The notes: generated by a model from the letters alone, not told the origin. Positions 1 through 6,772 are shown, counted from the stretch's first letter. The stretch: DNA of 13,691 nt from Candidatus Falkowiibacteriota bacterium (GCA_017610485.1 JAFCBY010000020.1:1-13691), one strand, 5' to 3'. Numbers and translations: made by a program.

Positions 1-608
1 CAGAGGCTGAGGTCCATAATGCCGTTGTCGTCACTCAGCTCTGAATTCCTCAAAACAACGTGGTTGTTGGTCCAGGCTTCATCGTTTGCCCTGGCTGTAA
101 GCATCCAGCCGGAAAAGCTGAGGTTTTCAAAAATCAAGTAGCTCACGTTTTGAAAGTATCCCACAACCCAGCGCCTTTCAAACCTGGGTTTGTTGTTTGG
201 ATCAAAGCCCCTAATAAAAATTGGCTTCTCGGCTGTGCCCATTGCCTCGTTATAATAGAAATTGCTTGTCCCAAACCCCCAAATATACTCAGAGCCGTGA
301 ATCTCAACAACGCTTCCCTCTGGAAGGGTCCTTGGAGGAGAGCATCTTGGACGGGTGGGTGTTCCATCATTAACTGCGTAATTTTCACACCAGCCAGTGT
401 TGTCAACATAGTGGGTAAAAAAACCGCCCTCAGCATTCTCAGAATAATTTAAGTCAGGATTCCTGTTTGCTGGATCATCATACATCCTATAACTTTCCTC
501 AATCCCAAAGTCGGGAGCAGGAATCCCAATCGGCGGATCCCATTGGGCAAAGGCAGGCAAAGCCAAGCAAATCGCAAAAAATAAAATCAACAGGGTTTTT
601 TTTTCCAT
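1..608 (-). CDS. Secreted beta-helix-like surface protein, 3' end beyond the window
   Basis: The reading frame opens at ATG 608 and stays open for 202 codons to the window edge, so only the N-terminal part is visible. Residues 1-22 form a classic signal peptide (MEKK, a hydrophobic core, then the cleavage-like site PAFAQ), so the product is exported. From about residue 97 the sequence has the rhythm of right-handed parallel beta-helix proteins: VEIHGSEYIWG, a GTAEKPIFIRG turn, then YLIFENLSFSG and NHVVLRNSELSDDNG strands. I know this pattern from pectate-lyase-like and related surface proteins; no catalytic residues can be assigned. The frame is also open upstream to an in-frame ATG at 680, which would add 24 residues. 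I prefer 608 because it gives a normal short signal-peptide n-region, although the TATA-like boxes allow either. Export is fairly sure, beta-helix likely, function unknown. Confidence 0.75.
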   Translation of the reverse strand, partial: MEKKTLLILFFAICLALPAFAQWDPPIGIPAPDFGIEESYRMYDDPANRNPDLNYSENAEGGFFTHYVDNTGWCENYAVNDGTPTRPRCSPPRTLPEGSVVEIHGSEYIWGFGTSNFYYNEAMGTAEKPIFIRGFDPNNKPRFERRWVVGYFQNVSYLIFENLSFSGWMLTARANDEAWTNNHVVLRNSELSDDNGIMDLSL

Positions 609-646
609 TTGTTCTGAAACAAAAGCCTCAACCTCCTTCAAAACTA

Positions 647-717
647 CCTTTAAATCTTCCGTTCCAATTCTGATAAACATGTATGAAAAAGAAGTTTAAA
701 GAACTTAATAAATTATT
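647..717 (-). promoter_or_regulatory. Promoter region of the beta-helix gene (several TATA-like boxes)
   Basis: Read on the minus strand there are three AT-rich boxes: one at about 704-717 (AATTTATTAAG), TTTAAA at 694-699 and TTTAAA at 649-654. The first would start a transcript near the ATG at 680; the last would start one about 16 nt before the ATG at 608. A GGAGGT string at 631-636 lies 22 nt from ATG 608, too far for a normal Shine-Dalgarno site. Which box is used is not decidable by eye. Confidence 0.35.
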
Positions 718-768
718 CCCCAAACAGGCTTTTTGGCTTTTAAGGGCTTATTTTTGCAAGAGATTATC

Positions 769-1134
769 CTAAACTGTTGTTTCTTCTTCAATTGTTACCT
801 CGCCTGAGAAATTGTTTCCATACTGGATAATACCGGCCGGAACCGGAGTGGCAAAATCAAAGGCATTGAATACTGGCCAATTTGTTATTCTGACCTGCAC
901 TGTATGTGCTCCCACACCATAAGTGTTTGATGTTATGAACCATTCCTTGACCGGATTCGAATCAGCAAACCAACTTCCTGACGGCCGAACTGCATGAGGT
1001 GATACTGTATATCTGGTTGACGCAACGCCCTGGTTTATGCCATCCACCAAAAACCTGTTCGAGTGCAAGGATTGAAGGGGATAATTATAACCCCGGGATA
1101 GGAACAGTATATTTCCCTGCAATGTGGCCTGCAA
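769..1134 (-). pseudogene. Headless ORF of about 121 residues, possible surface-protein remnant
   Basis: An open frame ends in TAG at 769-771 and runs back to a TAA at 1168-1170. It contains no ATG; the longest translation would need the TTG at 1134. The sequence reads like a real folded beta domain (YTVSPHAVRPSGSWF, NPVKEWFITSNTYGVGAHT, then a GNNFSGEVTIEEETT tail) rather than random translation, but there is no signal peptide, no ribosome binding site and no box A at the distance seen for other genes here. It lies just downstream of the insertion sequence. Removing the IS with one copy of its 9-bp duplication does not restore a continuous upstream frame, so the IS did not simply split this gene. 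It may be the 3' remnant of an older surface-protein gene or a small gene with a weak start. Without it, 609-1213 would hold no gene. Confidence 0.4.
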
Positions 1135-1204
1135 AGTGTTTTTTGTTAAGTTTGATTTGTATTGCTGTTTATTTCTAACGTTTCTTCTGATTAAAATAGC
1201 TTTG

Positions 1205-1213
1205 CCTGAGCAT
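1205..1213. repeat. Left target-site duplication of the IS (CCTGAGCAT)
   Basis: CCTGAGCAT here is repeated exactly, in the same orientation, at 2510-2518. The bases just outside both copies differ (G versus T before, G versus T after), so the duplication is 9 bp. It abuts the outer end of the inverted repeat. Confidence 0.9.
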
Positions 1214-1233
1214 GACTCTGGGACAAAACTCAG
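1214..1233 (+). repeat. Left terminal inverted repeat of the IS
   Basis: GACTCTGGGACAAAACTCAG pairs as an inverted repeat with 2490-2509 at 14 of 20 positions. The ten-base core TGGGACAAAA is identical. The transposase stop codon (1230-1232, minus strand) lies within it. Confidence 0.85.
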
Positions 1234-2213
1234 CTATTTATGTGTTTGGCTGAGTAGTTATGCAGAGTTGCACGGCTGAACGCAGCCGTTATGATGCGTT
1301 CTGTGAGGCGTTGCCGTATTCTGCCAAATTTACGTTTGTCTTTGGAGAAGTTGTACTCGCTTTTCACTCTTTTGAAGTAGTCTGCCAGGAAGTCAAACGG
1401 CTCGGTGATGAGGCTGTTTATGAGTTGTTTCCATTCTTTTGGGCCTCTGATTGTGGCGTTCTTTTTTGGAATGACTATGACTCTGGTTTGTTTGCCAACA
1501 CATTTGAAGATGGATTGGCCTGCGTAGTATTTGTCGAGTCGCATGCTGTTGAACTCAAAACCGTTCTTTTTTGCCCTGGCCAGAGCCTCTTTGAACAGTT
1601 TCTTTTCTGACTTGAAGCCAGCTGCATAGCCAATGTAGATGTTCGTGTCTATATCCAGGATGGCTACTGTGTACAGGTAGTCTTTTCGTTTGCTTGTTTC
1701 CTTGTTCTCTTTGAGGTCTTTGGCCCGGTCTTTCCTGTAGTGTTTTGAGATGAACAGGCCAATGGCTGTTCCATCAGCGCTTGAGTCAACGCTTCTTGGT
1801 TTGCCTGCACTCAGGACAAACAGGTTGTGCAGAATCATCGCAACTACTGGGTCAGAGTAGGCTCGCTTGATGGTTTTGTAGCTGAATGCTTCCTCTCCGT
1901 TCAGCAGGAACATTAGGGAAAAGCATTCCATCTCCCTGTTAGTGAACTCGAACAGGATTTGGAACAAGTGTAGTTTTGTTAGAAGCACCCTGTCTTTTGG
2001 CGGCCTGTCAGGCTTGCCATCAACAAGAGTTATTGGCTCAGCCGCTTTATCCACATCAGTAGTTATTCGTTCTACCACAGCACGCATTTCAGTACGCAGC
2101 TTCCTGTCATACTCGCCGGTAAACGTTTTTTTCCCAACCGCAAAGTGCTTATTGTAATACTTCTTCAGCCACTCAAGCTCATCCAACGTTTTTCTCAACT
2201 GCTTGTTTGTCAA
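1230..2213 (-). CDS. DDE-type IS transposase
   Basis: This 327-residue protein catalyses movement of the element that carries it. A DDE/RNase H-like core is visible: SVDSSADGTAIG (first Asp, residue 143 or 147), the beta strands YLYTVAILDIDTNIYIGYAAG, MRLDKYYAG (second Asp, residue 227) and KSEYNFSKDKRKFG (candidate catalytic Glu, residue 286). The last motif is the E-x-x-x-x-x-K/R block known from IS4/IS5-like transposases. The N-terminal 120 residues are charged and helical and probably bind the ends. No ATG is available: an upstream stop leaves TTG 2213 as the best start, and a box A at 2240-2249 lies about 30 nt before it, as expected for a near-leaderless message. The frame is full length and uninterrupted. 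The family within the DDE group is uncertain. Confidence 0.88.
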   Translation of the reverse strand: MTNKQLRKTLDELEWLKKYYNKHFAVGKKTFTGEYDRKLRTEMRAVVERITTDVDKAAEPITLVDGKPDRPPKDRVLLTKLHLFQILFEFTNREMECFSLMFLLNGEEAFSYKTIKRAYSDPVVAMILHNLFVLSAGKPRSVDSSADGTAIGLFISKHYRKDRAKDLKENKETSKRKDYLYTVAILDIDTNIYIGYAAGFKSEKKLFKEALARAKKNGFEFNSMRLDKYYAGQSIFKCVGKQTRVIVIPKKNATIRGPKEWKQLINSLITEPFDFLADYFKRVKSEYNFSKDKRKFGRIRQRLTERIITAAFSRATLHNYSAKHINS

Positions 2214-2305
2214 AACTATATATCTAATAGAACAGGAAAGTATTTAAGGATATCTATATATATCCTTGATAGGGTTATAAACTCAAAAAACATTCATGAT
2301 TAAAC
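2214..2305. promoter_or_regulatory. Divergent promoter of the IS with a central inverted repeat
   Basis: Between the two divergent IS genes lie a minus-strand box A (CCTTAAATAC, 2240-2249), about 30 nt before the transposase TTG, and a plus-strand TTATAAA (2275-2281), about 28 nt before the ATG at 2306. Both messages should therefore be almost leaderless. Between the boxes, 2246-2267 is an inverted repeat: AAGGATAT, six bases, then ATATCCTT. It overlaps the transposase box A and is well placed to be an operator that limits transposition. Confidence 0.6.
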
Positions 2306-2467
2306 ATGCCACGCAAAGTCGAAGTAACAGACAAAGAGTTCAAACTCACAGACAAAAAAGTTATCGCCGTTCTCGACCGAACGGTAACACCGTTCGGCAA
2401 CTCTGCCAAGGCCGATGTGCCAATAAGATATGTGGGAAAACGCGTTTACGTGGTCATTCTGGCCTAA
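2306..2467 (+). CDS. Small DUF2080-like transposon-encoded protein
   Basis: This 53-residue frame runs from ATG 2306 to TAA 2465-2467, inside the insertion sequence and divergent from the transposase. The order of motifs, a charged N-terminal half (RKVEVTDKEFKL), then TPFGNSAKADVPIRYVGK and the hydrophobic end RVYVVILA, matches what I know of the DUF2080 family of putative transposon-encoded proteins in archaea. Those have a conserved PFGNSA segment followed by a P-x-x-x-x-G-K-x-V-x-V strand, resembling a small swapped-hairpin (AbrB-like) DNA-binding fold. A role as repressor or transposition cofactor is inference. Its promoter box TTATAAA at 2275-2281 predicts a leaderless message starting at the ATG. 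The family call rests on remembered motifs, not a search. Confidence 0.75.
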   Translation: MPRKVEVTDKEFKLTDKKVIAVLDRTVTPFGNSAKADVPIRYVGKRVYVVILA

Positions 2468-2489
2468 AAACTCAAAAAATCCAAAATCA

Positions 2490-2509
2490 CCTAATTTTGT
2501 CCCAAGGTT
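2490..2509 (-). repeat. Right terminal inverted repeat of the IS
   Basis: Read inward on the minus strand this is AACCTTGGGACAAAATTAGG, the partner of 1214-1233. It begins immediately inside the right copy of the 9-bp duplication. Confidence 0.85.
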
Positions 2510-2518
2510 CCTGAGCAT
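2510..2518. repeat. Right target-site duplication of the IS (CCTGAGCAT)
   Basis: Exact copy of 1205-1213 in the same orientation, abutting the right inverted repeat. A run of T (2518-2526) follows, so the element landed beside an AT-rich intergenic tract downstream of the fibre gene. Confidence 0.9.
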
Positions 2519-2560
2519 TTTTTTTTGGGTTAGAAAACAGCTTTCCGGTTGCAGGCACAT

Positions 2561-4153
2561 TTATCCGGTTTTGTATGTGCACGCCGCAAGATAAACTTTG
2601 TAGTCTTCGCCGTTGTATTCTATTGTTTCATTGACTAAATCCCACTCTATTTCTTCCGTGAGCTTGGCAACCGTATAGCTGTGCAACAGGTCATCGTCCT
2701 GCCTCATGCCCTGCCCAGTTATTGGTGAGGATGTCACAAAGTCTCCGTTTTTGGCTTCGCCATTGAAGTTGGTTACCCAAACCAGGCCCTCTCCCAAGGC
2801 GTTCACTATTCCAAATCGCTCTCCTTCCCCTGACTCATACCAATGCCCCTCTGGCAGATCTGCCTCTTTAACAAAAACGCCGAGCACCCTGCTGTTCTTG
2901 GTGGTGTCTGCCAGTTCTACTGTGGGCAAGGTTGAGGAAATCGACATTTCTCTTTTTTCTACTTGGCCTGTAGTGTAAACAAGCATTCCTTGCCTTCCTT
3001 CACTTGGGAAGCCTGGCCCTAGCTTGACTTCGTGGGCGCCTGTAAACGGGCCGTAATTTGTTCCCAAACCATTGGCGTAGAAATCATAGGTTAATCCGTT
3101 ACCTTGTACACCTATTTGGCCGACGCCAATTACGCCAAATCCGTTTGGTGCAAAGGTCTGGCCGTAGAGGCCTGCCAAAAAGTTGCTTGCTCCAACTTGC
3201 CCTATATAGTCTTCGCCTGCACGTACGCCCTTTGCCAGTATTGCGGTGCGCGGGGCAGCTCCTGTGTACTCGGCATATATTGGAGTATCATCGCTTGAAG
3301 ACAGGACTTCAAGTATTTCGTTAGGCGTTGCTGTTCCAATGCCGACCTTTCCTGCATTGAAGAAAATGTCAGCACCAGCCGCTGTCCAAAGGCTGTTTCC
3401 TCCTACGACTGTATCGTCTGCTTCGCAGACTGCTGTTCCGTTAGCGTTTATTCCTACCATAACCTGGCCTACGCACGAACCTGTGACTCTTCTTTGTAAA
3501 TAGGTTGTGTCGGTATTGAGTGTAACATCTCCACTCATTCCGCCGTCGGTTAGGCCTATTCCCGCTATGACCCCTGTGATATCTCCACCACCTCCTCCGC
3601 CACCCCCAGCCATTAGTGGAATCCAGTAAGCTTGGTTAAGGATTCCGTTGACCAGGGTTATTCGCCAGAATTCGCCTTGTTTAACTGGGGTTGTTATGCT
3701 GACTGCTCCGTGGCTGTTTTCGTGGCTTACTCTAAAGAGTGCGCCTGCATTGGCGCCTGTATAAATGTTTACTCCTGCTGTTGCGCCAGCGCTTCCGGCA
3801 ACGAGGATTCCGTCTGTGGCCGCTGGCCCGTTGACTATCCCTCCTGCTGCTCCTCCCGCTGCTGCCGTTACGTCTTGCCAGGCACCGAATGCAACCCCGC
3901 CGCCGGCTGTGCTTAGGCATATTCCTCCGCCTTGGTCAGTACAGATGTCTCCTGTTGCGCTGACTGCCCCCGGTATTTTTTGGGTCCAATCCATTTCGTC
4001 TACTGAGTGGCCCATTGTTGCCGGTAGACCCGGCCCTGGCACGGCGTTGTAGGCTGTTGCCGCGCTTATTGCAACAATTGTGGCTATAAGTAGAATAATG
4101 AATGTGAGTTGCCTGTCTCCTGGAAGTATCTCAATTTTCATTTTATATATCAA
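2561..4153 (-). CDS. Membrane-anchored fibre-like surface protein with probable C-terminal chaperone domain
   Basis: This protein of 526-530 residues is probably exposed on the cell surface. Using the longer start, residues about 17-34 are a strongly hydrophobic signal anchor (TFIILLIATIVAISAATA). A Gly/Ala-rich region follows, then a run of eight glycines leading into GDITGVIAGIGLTDGG and SGDVTLNTDTTY, motifs typical of phage tail fibres and trimeric adhesins. After SCVGQVMVGINANGTAVCEAD comes GKVGIGTATPNEILEV, another classic fibre motif. The last 150 or so residues (GLVWVTNFNGEAKNGDFVTS, GQGMRQDDDLLHSYTVAKL, then W-D-L-V) resemble the Peptidase_G2-type self-cleaving intramolecular chaperone at the end of tail spikes; I cannot place its catalytic pair. 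ATG 4141 gives a 526-aa form; TTG 4153 lies about 26 nt after a TATTTTAA box and would suit a leaderless message. Trimeric assembly is inferred. Confidence 0.8.
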   Translation of the reverse strand: MIYKMKIEILPGDRQLTFIILLIATIVAISAATAYNAVPGPGLPATMGHSVDEMDWTQKIPGAVSATGDICTDQGGGICLSTAGGGVAFGAWQDVTAAAGGAAGGIVNGPAATDGILVAGSAGATAGVNIYTGANAGALFRVSHENSHGAVSITTPVKQGEFWRITLVNGILNQAYWIPLMAGGGGGGGGDITGVIAGIGLTDGGMSGDVTLNTDTTYLQRRVTGSCVGQVMVGINANGTAVCEADDTVVGGNSLWTAAGADIFFNAGKVGIGTATPNEILEVLSSSDDTPIYAEYTGAAPRTAILAKGVRAGEDYIGQVGASNFLAGLYGQTFAPNGFGVIGVGQIGVQGNGLTYDFYANGLGTNYGPFTGAHEVKLGPGFPSEGRQGMLVYTTGQVEKREMSISSTLPTVELADTTKNSRVLGVFVKEADLPEGHWYESGEGERFGIVNALGEGLVWVTNFNGEAKNGDFVTSSPITGQGMRQDDDLLHSYTVAKLTEEIEWDLVNETIEYNGEDYKVYLAACTYKTG

Positions 4154-4174
4154 CTAATTCTAATGTACTTTCTG

Positions 4175-4185
4175 GTTAAAATAGA
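4175..4185 (-). promoter_or_regulatory. Box A of the fibre-like gene
   Basis: On the minus strand this reads CTATTTTAACC. Its centre is about 26 nt before TTG 4153 and 38 nt before ATG 4141, so the transcript is either leaderless with a TTG start or has a leader of about 12 nt. A second AT-rich string, GATATATAAA, touches the ATG itself and is too close to serve this gene. Confidence 0.5.
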
Positions 4186-4263
4186 TTTCCCTCGGAGTTT
4201 CAACTAGGCTTTTTTTGTGGCAAAAATAAGGTCTTTTCCTGTTTCAAATTCTCATTGAAAAAG

Positions 4264-4273
4264 TTTAAATATA
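4264..4273 (+). promoter_or_regulatory. Box A (TTTAAATATA) of the 340-aa surface protein gene
   Basis: A near-consensus archaeal TATA element whose centre is about 26 nt before ATG 4294. Transcription should start at or next to the start codon, giving a leaderless message; no Shine-Dalgarno sequence is present. Confidence 0.75.
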
Positions 4274-4293
4274 TGGAAACTATCTATAAGTAA

Positions 4294-5316
4294 ATGATGA
4301 AGAGAACTTTGCTGCTGTTGGTGATTGGGCTTGCGCTGCTGCAGGGCGTGGCTGCCCAGTCGTGCGGTGTTGCTGACGACAGCCAGCTTATTTACAGGAT
4401 AAGCGCTCCAACAAACGCCCACGCAGAAGAGTGGAATGCCGGAGGCGGCTATCTCACGGAAATCTGTTATAATGACCCTGCAATTTTTAATGCTATTTAC
4501 CCCCCTGCAGGTGGGGCTGAGCACAATTGCAACGGGTCAAACCCAGTCCTAAGGTTTTCGGCATCAACAAATGCCCATGTTCAAGTCCACGATTTCGGGG
4601 TGCCATACCCTATACTAGTTTGCTATGGCAACCTTGTTTGTGACCTTGTCGGTGGCGGCAACCCCTGTGCATTCATGGATCCTACTGCACAGTGCCTTGG
4701 AAGCGTTTCGGACACGTCAAACGCCCACATAAGTTCTGGTTGCGCAACCTATCCTTTCAGGATTTGCTGTACCAGCGCGGCCCTTGTTCCCCCAGAACCC
4801 TTTTTGCTTGGGCTTAGTGTTGTCCCTGGAACCATTAGGGAAAACGATGCTTTGAACTCTGCGGACGTAACCCTGACCAACCTTGATTCTGCTGCCGCTA
4901 CGTTTGTGGATCTTGTTGTGACAATTATAGATTCATCAGGCGCTCCTGTCAGAGCCCCCGAAAACAGGAACAATCTTGTCGTGGCTGCTTCTGCAACGCG
5001 TGCTGAAGACATAGCGGCATGGATTAATTCGCCCACTTTGGCTGTTGGCTCTTACCAAATTACTGCACAGGTCCGCGACAGCGCAACCAATGCTTTGCTT
5101 GGCACCGAGTCCGCTGTCTTGGTTGTTGTTGATAGCAGGCGCATACCTGTTCCAGAGCTTGGCGCAATCCTTTTGCCCCTGATTGGAATTTTAGTAATAG
5201 TAGTGCTGTTTCTTGCATCGGAGAAGGAGAGGGTAGCCGGCCTTCTCGGGAAAAGGAAAAAAGGCAAAAAGACAAAGGCCAAGAAGAAGCCGAGCCGAAG
5301 AAAACGAAAGGGCTGA
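4294..5316 (+). CDS. Cys-rich surface protein with three NAH repeats and C-terminal anchor
   Basis: This 340-residue protein begins with a signal peptide (residues 1-21, ending GVAAQ). Residues 22-160 are Cys-rich and contain three related units built around Asn-Ala-His at 41-43, 93-95 and 143-145. Each is preceded by a short Ser/Ala/Thr segment and followed, 15-20 residues on, by Tyr-x-x-x-Cys (YLTEICY, YPILVCY, YPFRICC). Residues about 169-285 form a beta-rich domain homologous to the end of the 830-aa protein in this window. A hydrophobic segment at 286-309 (VPELGAILLPLIG and onward) then spans the membrane, and the last 30 residues are extremely basic (KRKKGKKTKAKKKPSRRKRKG). The tail should be cytoplasmic and the Cys-rich part outside. 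The three repeats may bind a metal or ligand through the histidines; that is conjecture. Box A spacing supports ATG 4294. Confidence 0.85.
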   Translation: MMKRTLLLLVIGLALLQGVAAQSCGVADDSQLIYRISAPTNAHAEEWNAGGGYLTEICYNDPAIFNAIYPPAGGAEHNCNGSNPVLRFSASTNAHVQVHDFGVPYPILVCYGNLVCDLVGGGNPCAFMDPTAQCLGSVSDTSNAHISSGCATYPFRICCTSAALVPPEPFLLGLSVVPGTIRENDALNSADVTLTNLDSAAATFVDLVVTIIDSSGAPVRAPENRNNLVVAASATRAEDIAAWINSPTLAVGSYQITAQVRDSATNALLGTESAVLVVVDSRRIPVPELGAILLPLIGILVIVVLFLASEKERVAGLLGKRKKGKKTKAKKKPSRRKRKG

Positions 5317-5356
5317 AGGCAAAGGCTTTACGGAAGGACAAGGGCTAAGAAATAAG

Positions 5357-5366
5357 CTTATATTAT
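5357..5366 (+). promoter_or_regulatory. Box A (CTTATATTAT) of the 447-aa protein gene
   Basis: AT-rich element centred about 33 nt before ATG 5395, predicting a leader of only about 6 nt. It lies between the stop of the preceding gene (5316) and this start, so the gene probably has its own promoter. Confidence 0.55.
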
Positions 5367-5394
5367 TATTCTTTTGCCTGCCTAATTCACTTTT

Positions 5395-6738
5395 ATGGAA
5401 GCCAAAGACATTTTTGCTATTGTGGTTGCTGTCCTGATGGTTGGCTCAATTGTGGGCTTTACAGCTTTTTACAATTTTCCAGACCAGGACACTCAGCCCA
5501 ACGGCGACGGCCTCATAAACCAGGGCCCTGTTGCAATAGACTTTATTGCGGACGACGTCAATGCAACAGTGCACCAGCTGCTTCCGACAATAAAATTTCA
5601 GGCCGAAACAACGGAAACAGACGTCGTTGCCCTCAGCAACAAAATCTATGAAATTGACGGCATTAAGAAGGTGAACGGTGGGTTCCAGCAGTGGGGCAGC
5701 ACCTCGCTTGGCACAGGCTACATCTATGTGGCGGACATTAGTTTTGACGCAGACCTCAACTCGGAATACATTGTTGGCGAGCTTCAAAGCAAAACAAGCC
5801 TGCAAAGCATTTTTGGATTTAATTATGCCTTGGTTGAATTGCCCCGGACAATCCAGATGAAGAGCGTTGACGAATCGTTCAACCTTTCAAGGGAGTATAC
5901 TTTTTCAGAGAACATCTCGGAGGCTTTGCTTGAGCTTGACGCAATTGAGGGCGATGCCATAAACGTAAGTGTTACGGCAACCTTTGTTGGGGCGGATGCA
6001 ACAAACCTTATGGCATTTGAGCAGGCCAATTTTACTTCAGAGCCTGTTCTGAAGACAACGAGCCTCGAGGCCGAGGTTGAATCATTGGAAACCAGTCTCC
6101 TCTTTGAGGCAACCGTCCCCTTCAGCCTAAGCGAAGCCGCGTCAACTCTTGAGCAGGACATCAATGCCATTGCAGGGGTTGCAAGCACAAAGGTTTTCTT
6201 TTCAAGCCCTTCGGCAACACTCTCAATTAGCAGTGAGGAATCTCTCTCTGAGGCATCAGAGGCAGAGCTTGACTCTTTCCTGAACGACCTGAATGCCGAA
6301 AGCGTTTCTTTGGAAGCAGAGCCTTTTGGGGCATTTGTTTCCTTTGGCAGGGAAATTGAAATTCCGTTGTTCCTCGAAAAGAAGGAAGAAGTCCTCTCAA
6401 AAATCAAAGAGCTTGGAGTCTCAGCCTCCATTGAGGAATCGGTAAGCTTTTTGTCCGGCGTGGCAGAACTTGACTCCCCTGATTCAACGCAGTCAGGCCA
6501 GGCCGTGCAAGACCTACTTTCCTCGAACTTTACCGAGCCAAAGGTTGGACAGCCAGGCATGCTTGCCTTGGAAGAAATTCCCGACCCTGAAATAGGCAAA
6601 TCCCATTTAGTTTCATCAGGGGAGATGCAGGCATTCCTCAGGACAGGGCACACCGCGGGCGAAATGGTCCAGGTCGAAGTGAACTATACCCTTGTAAGGG
6701 GTGTAATCCAGTCTGTTTCGGCTGAAGAAAAGCAGTAA
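5395..6738 (+). CDS. Membrane-anchored acidic extracytoplasmic protein, function unknown
   Basis: I do not recognise this 447-residue protein. Residues 6-24 (IFAIVVAVLMVGSIVGFTA) form one N-terminal membrane anchor without an obvious cleavage site. The rest is soluble, acidic and Ser/Glu-rich, and should face outward. Several alpha/beta units follow each other, each with a helix ending in a phrase like IYEIDGIKKVNG (84-95), LLELDAIEGDAIN (178-190), DINAIAGVASTKVFF (255-269) and FLNDLNAESVSLEAE (295-309), then a beta strand. This could be a chain of small ferredoxin-like modules; that is inference. The protein contains few cysteines and no recognisable catalytic motif. It lies between two surface-protein genes on the same strand, which suggests an envelope role. 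A T10 tract follows the stop codon. Start ATG 5395 is supported by box A spacing. Confidence 0.8.
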   Translation: MEAKDIFAIVVAVLMVGSIVGFTAFYNFPDQDTQPNGDGLINQGPVAIDFIADDVNATVHQLLPTIKFQAETTETDVVALSNKIYEIDGIKKVNGGFQQWGSTSLGTGYIYVADISFDADLNSEYIVGELQSKTSLQSIFGFNYALVELPRTIQMKSVDESFNLSREYTFSENISEALLELDAIEGDAINVSVTATFVGADATNLMAFEQANFTSEPVLKTTSLEAEVESLETSLLFEATVPFSLSEAASTLEQDINAIAGVASTKVFFSSPSATLSISSEESLSEASEAELDSFLNDLNAESVSLEAEPFGAFVSFGREIEIPLFLEKKEEVLSKIKELGVSASIEESVSFLSGVAELDSPDSTQSGQAVQDLLSSNFTEPKVGQPGMLALEEIPDPEIGKSHLVSSGEMQAFLRTGHTAGEMVQVEVNYTLVRGVIQSVSAEEKQ

Positions 6739-6749
6739 AATTCAGCCCA

Positions 6750-6759
6750 TTTTTTTTTT
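6750..6759 (+). terminator. T10 tract, likely transcription terminator
   Basis: Ten consecutive T residues begin 12 nt after the stop codon of the 447-aa gene and just before the next gene's box A. T-runs of this kind are the usual intrinsic termination signal in archaea. Confidence 0.65.
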
Positions 6760-6772
6760 GGCAAACATTACG

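Larger units (their letters stand above)
1214..2509. mobile_element. Intact insertion sequence with DDE transposase and DUF2080-like gene
   Basis: The element is 1296 bp. Its ends are imperfect 20-bp inverted repeats (1214-1233 and 2490-2509) that share the uninterrupted core TGGGACAAAA and match at 14 of 20 positions. A perfect 9-bp direct repeat, CCTGAGCAT, flanks it. It carries two divergent genes: a minus-strand transposase (1230-2213), whose stop codon lies inside the left inverted repeat, and a plus-strand 53-aa DUF2080-like protein (2306-2467). The two start from face-to-face promoters in 2214-2305. Both frames are intact and the duplication is perfect, so the insertion looks recent and possibly still active. 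I cannot assign the IS family by eye; archaeal elements that pair a DDE transposase with a small accessory ORF are the obvious comparison. Confidence 0.9.

Noticed and set aside
60..673. Plus-strand open frames opposite the left-edge gene
   Set aside because: The minus strand encodes a signal peptide and beta-helix-like sequence through this stretch; the plus frames have no box A and no protein-like pattern.
1260..1610. Plus-strand open frame of 116 codons inside the IS
   Set aside because: It is antisense to the transposase catalytic region, including the Glu motif.
4286..5316. Archaeosortase-type (PEF-CTERM-like) sorting signal
   Set aside because: PELGAILLPLIG resembles such signals, but the 30-residue tail after it is much longer than usual and no archaeosortase is visible, so only a membrane anchor is claimed.
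5823..6653. Minus-strand open frame of 276 codons
   Set aside because: It lies wholly inside the 447-aa gene; Ser-rich, without a promoter or start signal, and explained as the complement of that gene's codon use.
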